A stretch of 64,000 nucleotides of DNA, taken from the NCBI RefSeq assembly GCF_042661465.1, contig NZ_JBHSWE010000001.1:3782001-3846000 (forward strand), given 5' to 3'. The stretch is from Marinobacterium_A aestuariivivens. Its GTDB lineage: Bacteria; Pseudomonadota; Gammaproteobacteria; Pseudomonadales; Balneatricaceae. Positions within the stretch are counted from its first letter, which is position 1. The number at the start of each line of letters is the position of its first letter. Under the pieces are notes generated by a model that was not told the origin of the DNA, made no database searches, and was given only the letters and a program-made list of their open reading frames with translations. The translations under genes were made by a program, and so were the position numbers. Positions 17,937 through 27,476 of the stretch are shown here, piece after piece.

Positions 17937-19428
17937 ATGAACCAGATCCCAAAATTCGATCCCGCCCGGGCCCTGAAACTGAACGAAGTCAGCCATTGGG
18001 ACATCGAGACCGAGGTGGCGGTGGTCGGTTTCGGTGGCGCCGGCAGCTGCGCCGCGATAGAGGCGGCCCGGGCCGGTGCCTCGGTGCAGGTGTTCGAGGC
18101 CTTCTCGGCGGCGGGCGGTTCCACCGCGCTGTCCGGCGGCGAAGTCTATCTGGGGGGCAATGGCGGCACCCCGATCCAGAAGAAGTTCGGCTTCGACGAC
18201 AGCACCGGGGATTTCTTCAACTACCTGATGATGCAGCACGCCCCCAGGCGGACGAGGCGAAAATCCGCGCCTACGCCGAGGGCGCGGCCGCGCACTTCGA
18301 CTGGCTGGTGCAGCAGGGCGTACCGTTCAAGGAATCCTTCCTCGACGAGCGCGTCGTCGAGCCGATGACCGACGACTGCCTGATCTACAGCGGCAACGAG
18401 AAGGCCTGGCCAGAGGTGGCACAGTGCAAGCCCGCGCCCAGGGGCCATGCGGTGCAGCTGGAGGGCATGGGCGCCGGCGCCGTGCTGATGCAGCACCTGG
18501 AGCAGGTCGCGCTGGACGCGGGCGTGCAGGCCCACTACGACTGCCGGGCGCTCTGCCTGATCGTCGATGACGAGGGCGCGGTCGCGGGCCTGATGGTGCG
18601 TCAGGACGGCCGCGAACTGGCGGTGCGGGCGCGCGGCGGCGTGGTGCTCTGCGCCGGCGGTTTCGTGATGAACGAGGAGATGCTCAGGCAGTATGCGCCG
18701 CAGCTGCTGCGCGGCAATAATCCCATCGGCAATCCGGGTGATACCGGCGCCGGCATCCTGATGGGACTCTCGGTCGGCGGGCTGGCGATCAATATGCACG
18801 AGGGCTTTTTCTCGCTGCCGTTCTATCCGCCGTCAACGCTGACCTACGGCATCATCGTCAACGACAAGGGGCAGCGCTTCGTCAACGAGGATGCCTACCA
18901 CGGCCGCGTCGGCACCGAGATCCTGGCCCAGGCCAGCGAGCGCTTCTACTTCATCGTCGACGTGGACGCCTACGGCAGCTACGAAGAACTCAACTTCATC
19001 AACGCCGACGTGGTGGCGACCGGCGACAGCGTCGAGGAACTGGAGCGCGAACTCGGCCTGCCGACGCAGACGCTGGTCGACACCCTGGCCACCTACAACC
19101 GTTTCGCGGAGCAGGGAAGGACCCCCTGTTCCACAAGCAGCCGGCATGGCTGCGTCCGCTCGAAACCCCGCTGGTGGCGCTGGACGTGACGCCCGGCCGC
19201 GGCGCCTTCTATCCCTACTTCACCCTCGGCGGACTCGACACCCTGCCGAGCGGCGAGGTGCGCAAAGCCGACGGCACTATCGTGCCCGGACTCTATGCCG
19301 CGGGCCGCACCGCCGCCGGCGTCCCGCGCCGCGGCCGCGGCTACAACTCCGGCATCAGCGTCGGCGATGCGACCTTCTCCGGCCGCCAGGCGGGCATCGC
19401 CGCCGCGGCACGGGCCGGCGATCGCTGA
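17937..19428 (+). CDS. FAD-binding dehydrogenase of the KstD/fumarate reductase family, two frameshifts
   Basis: About 497 aa after repair. N-terminal FAD loop VVGFGGAGSCAAIEAA, then FEAFSAAGGSTALSGG, and a C-terminal GLYAAGRTAAGVPRRGRG followed by YNSGISVGDATFSGRQAG. It belongs to the flavoprotein superfamily of ketosteroid dehydrogenases and fumarate reductases. It differs from the KstD at the window start, which ends in a YPGAG motif, so it may desaturate another position or reduce a double bond. Bases are missing in the C run 18241-18245 and near 19114-19118. It is the last steroid-type gene of block 1. Confidence 0.72.
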
Positions 19429-19440
19429 TTCTCCACTCTT

Positions 19441-19512
19441 TTGTGGGCGCCCTACGCTGCGTGGGGCGGCAACATCTTGTAGGAGCCTCGCCCCGAGGCG
19501 AACTGCTGTAGA
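19441..19512. repeat. Dispersed repeat with TAGGAGCCTCGCC palindrome
   Basis: A second palindrome family: TTTTGTGGGCGCCC, GGGGCGGCAACATCTTGTA, then GTAGGAGCCTCGCCCCGAGG with CGAAC. A close copy stands at 23697-23778. It is followed by the short motif GTATACTGTCCCCGGAATT at about 19698-19716, which recurs near 30.25 kb. This repeat DNA makes up most of the 324-base gap. Confidence 0.65.
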
Positions 19513-19752
19513 AGCCTCGCACCCAAAGGGCACTTCACCCAAAGGGCACTTCCCCGGTGCGAACACTACCTTGCAGGCGATTTCGCCCAGCCGGTCGATA
19601 TGCGCTTTCGGGCTGAGTCCGCGGCACATAGCTGGTGATCGGGCAGTGCGAATACCGGGACAGTCTACTCGTGAATAACATTCGATAAATCCGCAAACAA
19701 GTATACTGTCCCCGGAATTCCTTAGCGTCCTCGCAACGCGTAGAATGCCGGG

Positions 19753-20469
19753 ATGAGCACACTATTTGAAGAGATCGACTCTCAACCGTCCCCGATCGGC
19801 GATATCTCCCTGAGGCGCCGGCGTATACCCGTTATGGGAGATCGGGATATCTATGAAGTGAAACTCGGGGACGAGTTTCTGATGTCCAGCTACTTTGTCG
19901 ACGGCGAGGTCGCGCTGGCTGATTGCGGGCTCCGGGCATTGAGTGGCGACGGCCTGTCGGTCGTCGTTGGCGGACTTGGCCTCGGCTACACCGCAGCCGC
20001 TGTACTCAAGCATGATAACGTCGGCGAACTCCTGGTGGTCGAGTATCTGCCGCCGGTGATCGGCTGGCACCAGCAGGAGAAGGTGCCGCTGGGCAAGGTA
20101 CTCAATGCCGATCAGCGCTGTCGCTACGTGCAGGGCGACTTCTTTGCACTCAGTGCCTGCGAAGCGGGTTTTGACCCCGACAGGCCGGGCCGGAAGCTGG
20201 ATGCAATTTTGCTCGATATCGACCACTCTCCCCGGGCGTTACTCAACGACGCCAGCAAACCCTTCTACAGTGAAGCCGGCCTTACGCAGCTGGCCAGCCA
20301 CCTGATTCCCGGTGGCGTGTTCGGCTTCTGGTCCAATGAGCCGCCAGATGCGCCCTTTACCGAGCTGCTGCGCAGGGTTTTCCCGTCAGTTGAGGTGCAC
20401 GAGGTCGATTTCCATAACCCCTTCCAGGATCGCATGGCGACCAATACCGTTTATGTGGGGATATTGTGA
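19753..20469 (+). CDS. Spermidine-synthase-like methyltransferase-fold protein
   Basis: A 238-aa Rossmann-fold protein resembling spermidine synthases and class I methyltransferases. The nucleotide-binding segment is VVVGGLGLGYTAAA at about residues 73-86, followed by an acidic position in LLVVEYLPPV. A later LDAILLDIDHSP matches the DxxD-like catalytic loop region of the family. The polyamine-binding residues cannot be verified by eye, so the reaction is left open. It forms a likely pair with the RIO kinase gene 33 bases downstream. Confidence 0.68.
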   Translation: MSTLFEEIDSQPSPIGDISLRRRRIPVMGDRDIYEVKLGDEFLMSSYFVDGEVALADCGLRALSGDGLSVVVGGLGLGYTAAAVLKHDNVGELLVVEYLPPVIGWHQQEKVPLGKVLNADQRCRYVQGDFFALSACEAGFDPDRPGRKLDAILLDIDHSPRALLNDASKPFYSEAGLTQLASHLIPGGVFGFWSNEPPDAPFTELLRRVFPSVEVHEVDFHNPFQDRMATNTVYVGIL

Positions 20470-20502
20470 GCCCCGATAGTACGTCTTTAACCCGGGAGCG
20501 CC

Positions 20503-21366
20503 ATGAAAGTCCCTAAACGCCTTATTCCCCTGTTGGAGGATGGTCTTATCGACGAGGTCCTGCGGCCGTTGATGAGTGGCAAGGAGGCCTCCGTCTACGT
20601 GGTGCGCTGCGGTGACGAGGTTCGCTGCGCAAAAGTCTACAAGGACGCTGAAAAACGCAGCTTCAAGAAAGCCGCCCAGTATCAGGAGGGGCGCAAGGTT
20701 CGCAACTCGCGCCGCGCCCGTGCCATGGAGAAAGGCTCGCGTTTTGGCCGCAACCAGACCGAAGAGACCTGGCAGAATGCGGAAGTCGATGCGCTCTACC
20801 GACTCGCCGCCAGCGGTGTACGGGTGCCCGAGCCCTACGGTTGTTTCGACGGCGTGCTGTTGATGGAACTCGTCACAGATTCCGAAGGCCGCGTTGCCCC
20901 GCGTCTGAACGATGTCGCGATGTCAGCCGACCAGGCCCGCGAGGATCACCTGATGGTGATGGAGTACGTCAAGCGGATGCTTTACGCGGGATTGGTTCAC
21001 GGTGACCTGTCGGAATTCAATGTACTGGTGGATGACTACGGCCCGGTTATCATCGACCTGCCCCAGGCGGTGGATGCGGCAGCCAACAACAACGCCCGCG
21101 CCATGCTCGAACGCGACGTCGACAACATGACGCGGTACTACGCCCAGTTCGCGGAAGAGCTGCTGGAAACCCGCTACGCCGCCGAGATGTGGAAGCTGTT
21201 CGAAGCGGGAGAGTTGTCGCACGAATCCGTCTTGACCGGCATGGTCGCCGAACCTGAACAGGACCCGGATGTGGATGCGGTCATGGCCGAGATTCAGCAG
21301 ATCCTGTGGGACGAGGAGCAGCGGCGCGAACGCTTGAGGGCTGACCTGCTGGACGAGGAGCGATAA
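20503..21366 (+). CDS. RIO1-like serine protein kinase
   Basis: Atypical protein kinase of 287 aa. ATP-loop motif SGKEASVYVV at residues 25-34, the lysine in CAKVYKD, catalytic HGDLSEFNVL (Asp 168) and metal-binding IIDLPQAVD (Asp 185): all RIO hallmarks are present, so it should be active. Bacterial RIO proteins are widespread but their substrates are mostly unknown; ribosome maturation is suspected by analogy with archaea and eukaryotes. The C-terminus is acidic and helical. Start preceded by GGGAGCGCC. Confidence 0.85.
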   Translation: MKVPKRLIPLLEDGLIDEVLRPLMSGKEASVYVVRCGDEVRCAKVYKDAEKRSFKKAAQYQEGRKVRNSRRARAMEKGSRFGRNQTEETWQNAEVDALYRLAASGVRVPEPYGCFDGVLLMELVTDSEGRVAPRLNDVAMSADQAREDHLMVMEYVKRMLYAGLVHGDLSEFNVLVDDYGPVIIDLPQAVDAAANNNARAMLERDVDNMTRYYAQFAEELLETRYAAEMWKLFEAGELSHESVLTGMVAEPEQDPDVDAVMAEIQQILWDEEQRRERLRADLLDEER

Positions 21367-21515
21367 GGCCCGGATTGCGATCATCCCGATTTCCTGCCCC
21401 CGGTGCGAGCACCCCCTCGCCGGCGGTTCCGCCAACCCGATCGCTAATTGCTTGCGATCGTGCCGCGCCATTCGGGGAAGCAGGATAGTGCGGGAATTCC
21501 GGTTTGTCGTGTCGG

Positions 21516-22787
21516 CTACGGGATTTTAGCTTCTTCCGCGACGGGCATCAGTGGCTCGCCATCCGCGTCCAGGAGCTGGTGATCGAAAGCCGCCTGGAGA
21601 CCGGTATCATCCTCGACCTCCTCTTCGTGCCCCTGTTCGAGGTGGCGCGGGTACAGCGGCGACAGGATTGCCACCAGGATGCCGATCGCGGAGAACAGGG
21701 CGAACGCATCGGCGTAGCCGAATCCATTCACCAGCACGCCGACGACGGGCGAGCCGGCCGCCTGCCCGAGCGCGCACGCCATGAACGGCAGTACCGGCCC
21801 CATCGACAGCCGGCCCGGCAGCAGGCGGATGCCGGTCATCAGATAGAGCCCCGTCAGACTCATATAGGCCAGGCCGAAGACCAGCGCGGAAAATGTCGCG
21901 AGCACCAGCTGACCGGGGCTGGCAGCCAGCAATGCCAGGCTCGCGGACAGCATCATCAGCATCAGTGCATGCGTAATGGGCGGGTTGTTGCGGTCGGCCA
22001 GGTCGGCCACCACGGCACCTCCGAGGCCGGCGATGCCAACCGCCAGCCACAGCCAGCCGGTTGCGCCAGGTGGCAGGGCGCCGAGGGTGACCATCAAATC
22101 GGGCGCGAAGATCCAGTACGCGGAAGATATGAAGCCCATCACGAATGCAAACAGCGAAAGCCTGAAGAGACGCGACCACTGCAGGTTGCTGATCGGCGGC
22201 GGCGGCGCGGCGTCCGTCGGCGTGATCTTGGACACCGAGGGGATGAAGTACCAGGCGGCCACCACCCCGATGCCCGCCATGACGGCAAAGGACAGGTAGG
22301 CGAAACGCCAGGCCCCGGCCAGGAACAGTACCGTGGGTACGGCAACGGCAACGCCGATGCTGGTACCTGCGTTCATGACCGCGCTCACCCGTCCGTGCAG
22401 CGAGCGTTTCACCAGCGCCTGCATGGCGGCCGTAAGCGCCGGCATCATCAGGCCGGTGCAGATCCCGCAGGCGAACACGCCCGCGCCGAGGGACAGAGCG
22501 TCAGAGGCCTGGCTGATCAGCGCCAGACCGCCGACGCCGAACCCACCGGACAGCACCGCCGCGTTGCGGGCTCCGAGGTGATCGGCCGCGAATGGTGCGA
22601 CCAGCGTGGACAGCAGGAAGCTGATGAGCGGCAGCGCGCCGATGATGCCAATCAGGTACGGCGTCAGTTCCAGCTCGGCGCGGATAGGGGGCACGAAGAG
22701 CCCGAAGGCGAAGCGCGCGAGCCCGTAACTGATCGCGACCAGCGCTGCACCGAACAGCGCGAATCCTGTGCTCGAGAGAGGCTTCAT
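21516..22787 (-). CDS. MFS transporter (YbfB-like)
   Basis: Inner-membrane permease of 423 aa with about twelve hydrophobic segments and an acidic cytoplasmic C-terminal tail of some 45 residues. The N-terminus, YGLARFAFGLFVPPIRAELE, has the pattern of the YbfB/YjiJ branch of the major facilitator superfamily. Substrates of this branch are not well defined. It stands alone, opposite to the RIO kinase gene. No steroid link is evident. Confidence 0.8.
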   Translation of the reverse strand: MKPLSSTGFALFGAALVAISYGLARFAFGLFVPPIRAELELTPYLIGIIGALPLISFLLSTLVAPFAADHLGARNAAVLSGGFGVGGLALISQASDALSLGAGVFACGICTGLMMPALTAAMQALVKRSLHGRVSAVMNAGTSIGVAVAVPTVLFLAGAWRFAYLSFAVMAGIGVVAAWYFIPSVSKITPTDAAPPPPISNLQWSRLFRLSLFAFVMGFISSAYWIFAPDLMVTLGALPPGATGWLWLAVGIAGLGGAVVADLADRNNPPITHALMLMMLSASLALLAASPGQLVLATFSALVFGLAYMSLTGLYLMTGIRLLPGRLSMGPVLPFMACALGQAAGSPVVGVLVNGFGYADAFALFSAIGILVAILSPLYPRHLEQGHEEEVEDDTGLQAAFDHQLLDADGEPLMPVAEEAKIP

Positions 22788-22937
22788 GGCGCCTCCTCCC
22801 GACCGGCATCGAGGAGTCCGGCCCTTTCCGCTTCCAGGCGCCGCCCCTGCCGCCCGATGACCGCCCGTTGATGTTCGAAATCCGTTTTTGCTTCGATGAC
22901 CATGAAACGCTCACATTCAAAGGGATCTGAAAGGGGG

Positions 22938-23068
22938 CAGGACCTGTCCTTTGCCTCACCGACAGTCCCGCTTACCCGCGACCCGTGCAGGCCGAAGAAT
23001 TCTGCTGTTGTCCACATACTATAGCTGCCATTGGCGTACGCTTTGAAAATCGCACCGTCCTTGACCAA
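22938..23068 (-). pseudogene. Decayed 3' end of a RAYT transposase
   Basis: Translated on the minus strand, KAYANGSYSMWTTAEFFGLH and SRVSGTVGEAKD match the C-terminus of the intact RAYT at 27478-28323 (KAYASGNYSMKVIGEFFGLH). The DNA beyond the stop also matches: GGCAGGACCTGTCCTTTGCC versus GTCAGGTCTTGCCTTTTGCC. About 130 bases are shared at roughly 80 percent identity. The rest of the gene is gone and the frame now runs on into unrelated sequence. Confidence 0.75.
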
Positions 23069-23097
23069 CCGGACGGCGGGCTACGTCCGGTCGAAGC

Positions 23098-23589
23098 TTA
23101 TTCGGCCCTGGCATCGGCGCCATGCTCTGAGAGCTGAGCGCCAAACCACCGATGTATCGCCGTCAGCAGCCGCAAATCATCCGTTTCGAAGCTCAGCTGG
23201 GCGCCCTCCGGCAGCTCCGAGTAGGATACCTTGACCGCGGCGGGGTTCGCCTGCAGCTCTGCAAGTCCTGGCATCCCGGCGCCATGCAAAGTGGCCGGAT
23301 CGGAGTAGTCGCCATGGCTGAACCGCTCGGCTTCGTGTTTCAGGTGCTGGCGAATGAGCGTTATCTGGTCAGCCTCACCCGGTTCCCTTGCCAGGACGCG
23401 CTGGATACCACCGGACTCGGTCATCCTGAAGACGTGCACCGTCTTTGCCATCTCGAAGGGCATCACCTGATGCGACATCTGATGAACCCGCTCCTGGGAG
23501 GTTTCCGCGAATACGTCCGCCTGGACAAAGAACAGGGCGAGGGCGAAGAGCCTGGCACGCACAGAAGAGACACCTTTGGACAAAATCAT
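23098..23589 (-). CDS. Small periplasmic protein of unknown function
   Basis: A 163-aa protein with an N-terminal signal peptide (MILSKGVSSVRARLFAL, then cleavage after about DVFA). The mature part contains HQVMPFEMAKTVHVFRMTES and, near the end, LRLLTAIHRWFGAQLSEHG. Proteins of this type occur in many proteobacteria under uncertain names; some databases label them aspartate carbamoyltransferase, which this sequence does not support. It is likely exported; the function is unknown. Confidence 0.65.
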   Translation of the reverse strand: MILSKGVSSVRARLFALALFFVQADVFAETSQERVHQMSHQVMPFEMAKTVHVFRMTESGGIQRVLAREPGEADQITLIRQHLKHEAERFSHGDYSDPATLHGAGMPGLAELQANPAAVKVSYSELPEGAQLSFETDDLRLLTAIHRWFGAQLSEHGADARAE

Positions 23590-23696
23590 GAGCGTTCCCT
23601 CGAAGTTGAATGCTTTATTTATCAGGAAATCCGGAATTCCCGGTGGCGTGTCGCGCCGCCGCGGCCAGGGCTGGCGGTCGCCGGTCCTCCAAGCTT

Positions 23697-23778
23697 TTGT
23701 GGGCGCCCCAGGCTGCGTAGGGCGGCTACATCTTGTAGGAGCCTCGTTGTAGGAGCCTCGCCCCGAGGCGAACTGTTG
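23697..23778. repeat. Dispersed TAGGAGCCTCGCC repeat, second copy
   Basis: Near-copy of the repeat at 19441-19512, with the unit TTGTAGGAGCCTCG duplicated. The remainder of the gap up to 24194 contains another palindrome, GGTGCCGGTAAGCGTAGCG then AACCGCACC (about 23829-23857), and no gene that I can support. Confidence 0.65.
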
Positions 23779-24194
23779 TCGGAGCTAACTGCGCGGGGAT
23801 ACCGGCACCATGCCTGAATGATAGGGTAGGGTGCCGGTAAGCGTAGCGAACCGCACCGCATGCGGCCAACCGGATATGCCCGACCATCCGGTTGGCAGCA
23901 GCCGGGCAGCGTGGCCGGTCCCAAAGGTCTTTCCACCAACCTGTCCCCGGAACCCCTTGTGTCGCCAATCCCGGACAGCATAAACCATTGAAAGGCTGAT
24001 ATTTCCATCGGCCCGGACCTGAGGCGTCGGGGAATGGATACGGTTACCGTTGCCATCTACCGCAGGGAGCGCCTAATTCCCGGTTTGCTTCCGGTGTTTC
24101 AGACGTAAAGTGATTATTTTTTAAACAGTTGCAAAAGGTGGCACGTTCATTGACTGGTACAACCTGGTACAAACCTGATGAACGGGAGATCACC

Positions 24195-24440
24195 ATGAAG
24201 AAAGTAATCACGACAATCGGTGCCGTACTGTTGATGACAGCCGGTGCGGTCTATGCGAACACGGCGGACGAGCTGATCAAGGCGCTGGACGCCGACGGCG
24301 ACGGGCAGGTCAGTCTGGAAGAGGCGGCTGCCAATCCCGATATCGAGGCGCAGTTCGCGGTCCTCGATGCCAATCAGGACGGTTACCTGACCGCCGATGA
24401 ACTGGCAGCGGAACCGCAGCCGGAAGAAACCCAGGGCTAA
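24195..24440 (+). CDS. Exported small EF-hand protein
   Basis: An 81-aa protein: signal peptide (MKKVITTIGAVLLMTAGAVYA) then two calcium-binding EF-hand loops, DADGDGQVSLEE and DANQDGYLTADE, each with the D-x-D-x-D-G-x5-E pattern. The start is chosen at the ATG after GGGAGATCACC; an in-frame upstream ATG at 24129 would bury the signal peptide. It is probably a periplasmic calcium binder or calcium-dependent partner of another protein. No operon partner is visible. Confidence 0.8.
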   Translation: MKKVITTIGAVLLMTAGAVYANTADELIKALDADGDGQVSLEEAAANPDIEAQFAVLDANQDGYLTADELAAEPQPEETQG

Positions 24441-24533
24441 TCGCTGGCCCGGGATCCCACCTAGGGCGGCCTGTCGGCGTATCCGCCGATACGCCGCCGG
24501 CTATCTGCCCCTTTCCTCTCGCCTACGGAAAGA

Positions 24534-25268
24534 CTAACGCTTGCGGGTGATGGCGTCAGTGACGTGGCCGATGATTTCGGTCGCGATCATAAGGATGTGG
24601 TCCTGCGCGAAACCGGCCTCCTTCATTTCGCGGTACAGGGTAAGGGCTATGAGCCGCGCCATCCGTTCGTGATCGCCCGTCAGGGCGGCCTGTCGCCTGC
24701 TCTGGTCTTTTTCTGTTGCACGGAGCAGGGCGTTTTGTATGAAGTGGGTCTTGAGCAGGCCTTGAAGGTTGTGAATGTGGATGGACTTCGCGACGACCAG
24801 CGCGAGGATGCCTGCAAGTCGAAGATCTTCGGGACCCAGGTGACCGCCGTGGACCGGTGAATCCACGTTAATAACGCCAATGACCTGCCGGTCGAGCAGG
24901 ATCGGGACCGAAATGACATCATCCGGGCCGGATGCGTCGCGTCTTGCGAGTGGGGCATAAGGCGACTGGTGGAGGTTATTGATCAGCAGCGGTTCGCCGC
25001 TGCGTGCGACCTGCCCGGAGATACCGGCGTCGAGGGCGATGGAGGTCCGGTAGGCTTCATCGGGGAGGCAGCCCACATGGGCCTCGACCCGAAGATGCGG
25101 TTCGCCCGTTTCGGGATCATGCTTGATCAGCAGGATCGAGCAATGCCGGCACGCCATCGCCTGACCGGCCAGGTTGGCGAGGGTCTTGAGTTCCTGTACG
25201 GGAGACTCCACCCGTTCAACGAAGTCGGCCAGTTCCGTGAGGGCATGCGTGAAGTCCTGATCGCTCAT
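24534..25268 (-). CDS. GAF domain protein
   Basis: A 244-aa soluble protein with one GAF domain (about residues 20-165). Family features include SILLIKHD, GISGQVARSGEPLLINN and SVPILLDRQVIGVINVDSP, followed by a helical C-terminal part of about 80 residues without a recognisable output domain. GAF domains bind small ligands such as cyclic nucleotides or act in dimerisation; the ligand here is unknown. The C-terminus (MARLIALTLYREMKEAGFAQ) may contact a partner. Confidence 0.75.
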   Translation of the reverse strand: MSDQDFTHALTELADFVERVESPVQELKTLANLAGQAMACRHCSILLIKHDPETGEPHLRVEAHVGCLPDEAYRTSIALDAGISGQVARSGEPLLINNLHQSPYAPLARRDASGPDDVISVPILLDRQVIGVINVDSPVHGGHLGPEDLRLAGILALVVAKSIHIHNLQGLLKTHFIQNALLRATEKDQSRRQAALTGDHERMARLIALTLYREMKEAGFAQDHILMIATEIIGHVTDAITRKR

Positions 25269-25399
25269 CGCTCCATCCTTGCTTCGGAGAGGAATTCAGA
25301 GACAGTATACTCCTGAATAACACGCGCCACCTGGTCTTCAAACCCCATAGCCCCCGACCACCGATAAAATCTGCCCGCGATAGTGAAGGGTCATCAATA

Positions 25400-25426
25400 G
25401 TGAAGGGTCAGGTCTCACAATTCACG
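25400..25426. repeat. 27-bp direct repeat, left flank of the protease cassette
   Basis: GTGAAGGGTCAGGTCTCACA then ATTCACG; the right copy at 27241-27267 differs in one base. The two bracket the metalloprotease gene. Confidence 0.7.
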
Positions 25427-25442
25427 CGGGTGCTAAGGGACA

Positions 25443-25497
25443 GGTCTCACATTTCACACTCGAACCATGAACATTGGAAACTGTGAAATGTGAGACC
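25443..25497. repeat. Perfect 16-bp inverted repeat (hairpin)
   Basis: GGTCTCACATTTCACA is repeated in inverse as TGTGAAATGTGAGACC around a 23-base spacer. Resembles RAYT-associated hairpins and could be a terminator-like or transposon-end structure. The gap 25269-25649 otherwise holds only a copy of the GTATACT-type motif and AT-rich leader DNA. Confidence 0.7.
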
Positions 25498-25649
25498 CCG
25501 TCTCCCTGTCCCGGGCGCCCATTCCATCTCTGCTTAGAGCTGATTGTTATATCGCTAAAGAGAAGTATTCTCTTTAGCTACATGACTGTGGACTATGCTG
25601 CTTGTACGTCGAAACATGTTTTCAGCTTCCATTAAGCAAAAGGGGGGCT

Positions 25650-27187
25650 ATGCGATATTCCCTTTGGTCCGCAATGGCTGGCGCGTTCGTATTGGTGACG
25701 CTTCTGTTTTCCTTTCCCGCAGATCGCGTTATCGCAGAAAATGGTGATCGAGGCGACGACAAAGGTGACGATAAAGGCTTTTCTGGCTGGAGTGTTGGTG
25801 CAGCTACATTCCGTGCAGCCACCGACGCAGAACTTGATTTAAATGGTTGGCCATCGGGAACGAACCTCGTCCTGAAGTCCCCCACGAGGTGCGAGGCGAC
25901 GGTGTGCTCCCGGTGGTCTTTGCGCCTGATAACGTAAGATTGCTGCAATTGGACTTCTTGTCACAGCATACCGAAACTGAGTTTCACGAACTGTCCTTCC
26001 ATGGTTACACGGAACCGGAAAAAACGACTCCGACCTTCGAGATCTACGAATCTAAAAATCGATCTAAGTCGAGTGGGCATGTAATCATTGAGATCGAGGA
26101 TAGGGCCACCACCGCCCTCGTCGCGGACGTTTCCTTTAATGACGAACGCCGCGAGGTGCTAAGCGCCGAGAAGAACATGAATTTCGAGCAAATCCTTCTG
26201 CCCGATGGACGCGAGCCGGACCCCTCGTCGATCCTTGTGATACTCCCGCCAACGTCATCGTCTCCGGCGTCTCCTTCTCAGTCGTTAACGATCGAGGACC
26301 CGTCGAATCCCCGAAACATGGCGATCTTCGGTACCATCTACTGGTGCCAGTTGCACCCAGACAATTGGCGCGCGCTGATCGCTGAAACGGCCTTTGAAAT
26401 TCGGGCGGCATTTCGCAAGAAGCTCGACGTGCAGGGTAACGGCACCACCGACACGGGCTGGGACATCGTGCTGGCCAAGAGCTGGTGCATGTTCTATGAC
26501 GCATCCGACTACAGCGACTTTGCCGTAGACGAAGCCAAGTTCTGCGAATGGGGTCTGCGCCCCTCCTCAGGTGGTAACAGTTGCGAGGCGAATATTTGCG
26601 GCGACGCGCAAGGGATGGAGTATCCGCTCACCGGCTGCTATCGGCAGAGTGAATGTTTCGTTAACAAGGTCTGGGACGCCGTCGAGTACGCGGATCATTA
26701 CCTGGATCTGCCGAATCTCGAACTCGCGATGGCGCAGACATGGGGCTCGCTCCAAAGTGCCGACAACAATGCAGTGGTTCCAAGCTGCCCGGACGATACC
26801 GTTCCTGAGAACGTACCTATCGTCTGCGGACTCGCCAAGGCTCCCGCCGCGGTGAGCGGCGACTTGGCCGGCGCCTCAGTCACGCCTGGACGGCCCTACT
26901 CCCTGTGGCCGCCGACAGAACCTACGCTGGACGCCTGCGCCGGTCCCTTCATCTGGAGTCATGAGACCGGGCATAACTTCGGCGCCTTCCATACTGGCGA
27001 TTTTATGCTGGCCCCGAATAATAATCCTAGCTGCGATCAGTACAACACGCTGATGACCAACCAGACTGGCGGTCCTCCTGGCACGTGCGAGGTCAATGCC
27101 TTCAGTGTCGACATGCGCAACCACATGGTGAACACCTGCTCACCTGCTAACTGTCCGAGAACTACTCCGTACGTGGATCAACACTGA
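25650..27187 (+). CDS. Exported metzincin-type zinc metalloprotease (reprolysin-like), one frameshift
   Basis: About 512 aa after repair. Signal peptide near the start (MRYSLWSAMAGAFVLV), then an acidic GDRGDDKGDDKG linker. The zinc site is HETGHNFGAFH, a complete HExxHxxGxxH motif, near residue 440, followed by YNTLMTNQTGG, which may provide the Met-turn. The catalytic domain is cysteine-rich. Start fixed by AGGGGGGCT just upstream. One C is missing in the run 25879-25883; adding it gives LKSPHEVRGDGVLP. Codon use and GC are lower than in the neighbours, and repeats flank the gene, which suggests transfer. Secreted peptidase; substrate unknown. Confidence 0.75.
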
Positions 27188-27240
27188 TTGTGGAGCACGG
27201 CGGCTCCCGGTCATGGGAGCCGCAGGTAAATCATGAACAA

Positions 27241-27311
27241 GTGAAGGGTAAGGTCTCACAATTCACGTTCGCCCAATGATTTGCCTCAGATTGTGAAATG
27301 TGAGGTGTGAC
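27241..27311. repeat. Right flank repeat of the protease cassette
   Basis: GTGAAGGGTAAGGTCTCACA with ATTCACG (26 of 27 bases as in the left copy), followed by the inverse arm TTGTGAAATGTGAGG. The gap to the transposase end at 27477 holds nothing else recognisable. Confidence 0.65.
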
Positions 27312-27476
27312 CCCTGGCCCTGTTAATTTTATCGTTCCCATATTGGGGGATACTTAACCTTAGTTACAAGCTCATGCAGCGAAAGAAGTGACAGATGGAT
27401 TAACGCCGACACTTCTTTCAGCTCTTTTACTGATACAGTTTCCACCTTTGTTTTTAGAGCACCTCTTGTAAACGGT

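Noticed and set aside
24129..24440. Longer start for the EF-hand protein
   Set aside because: The upstream extension would precede a typical signal peptide, and the ribosome site stands before the inner ATG.
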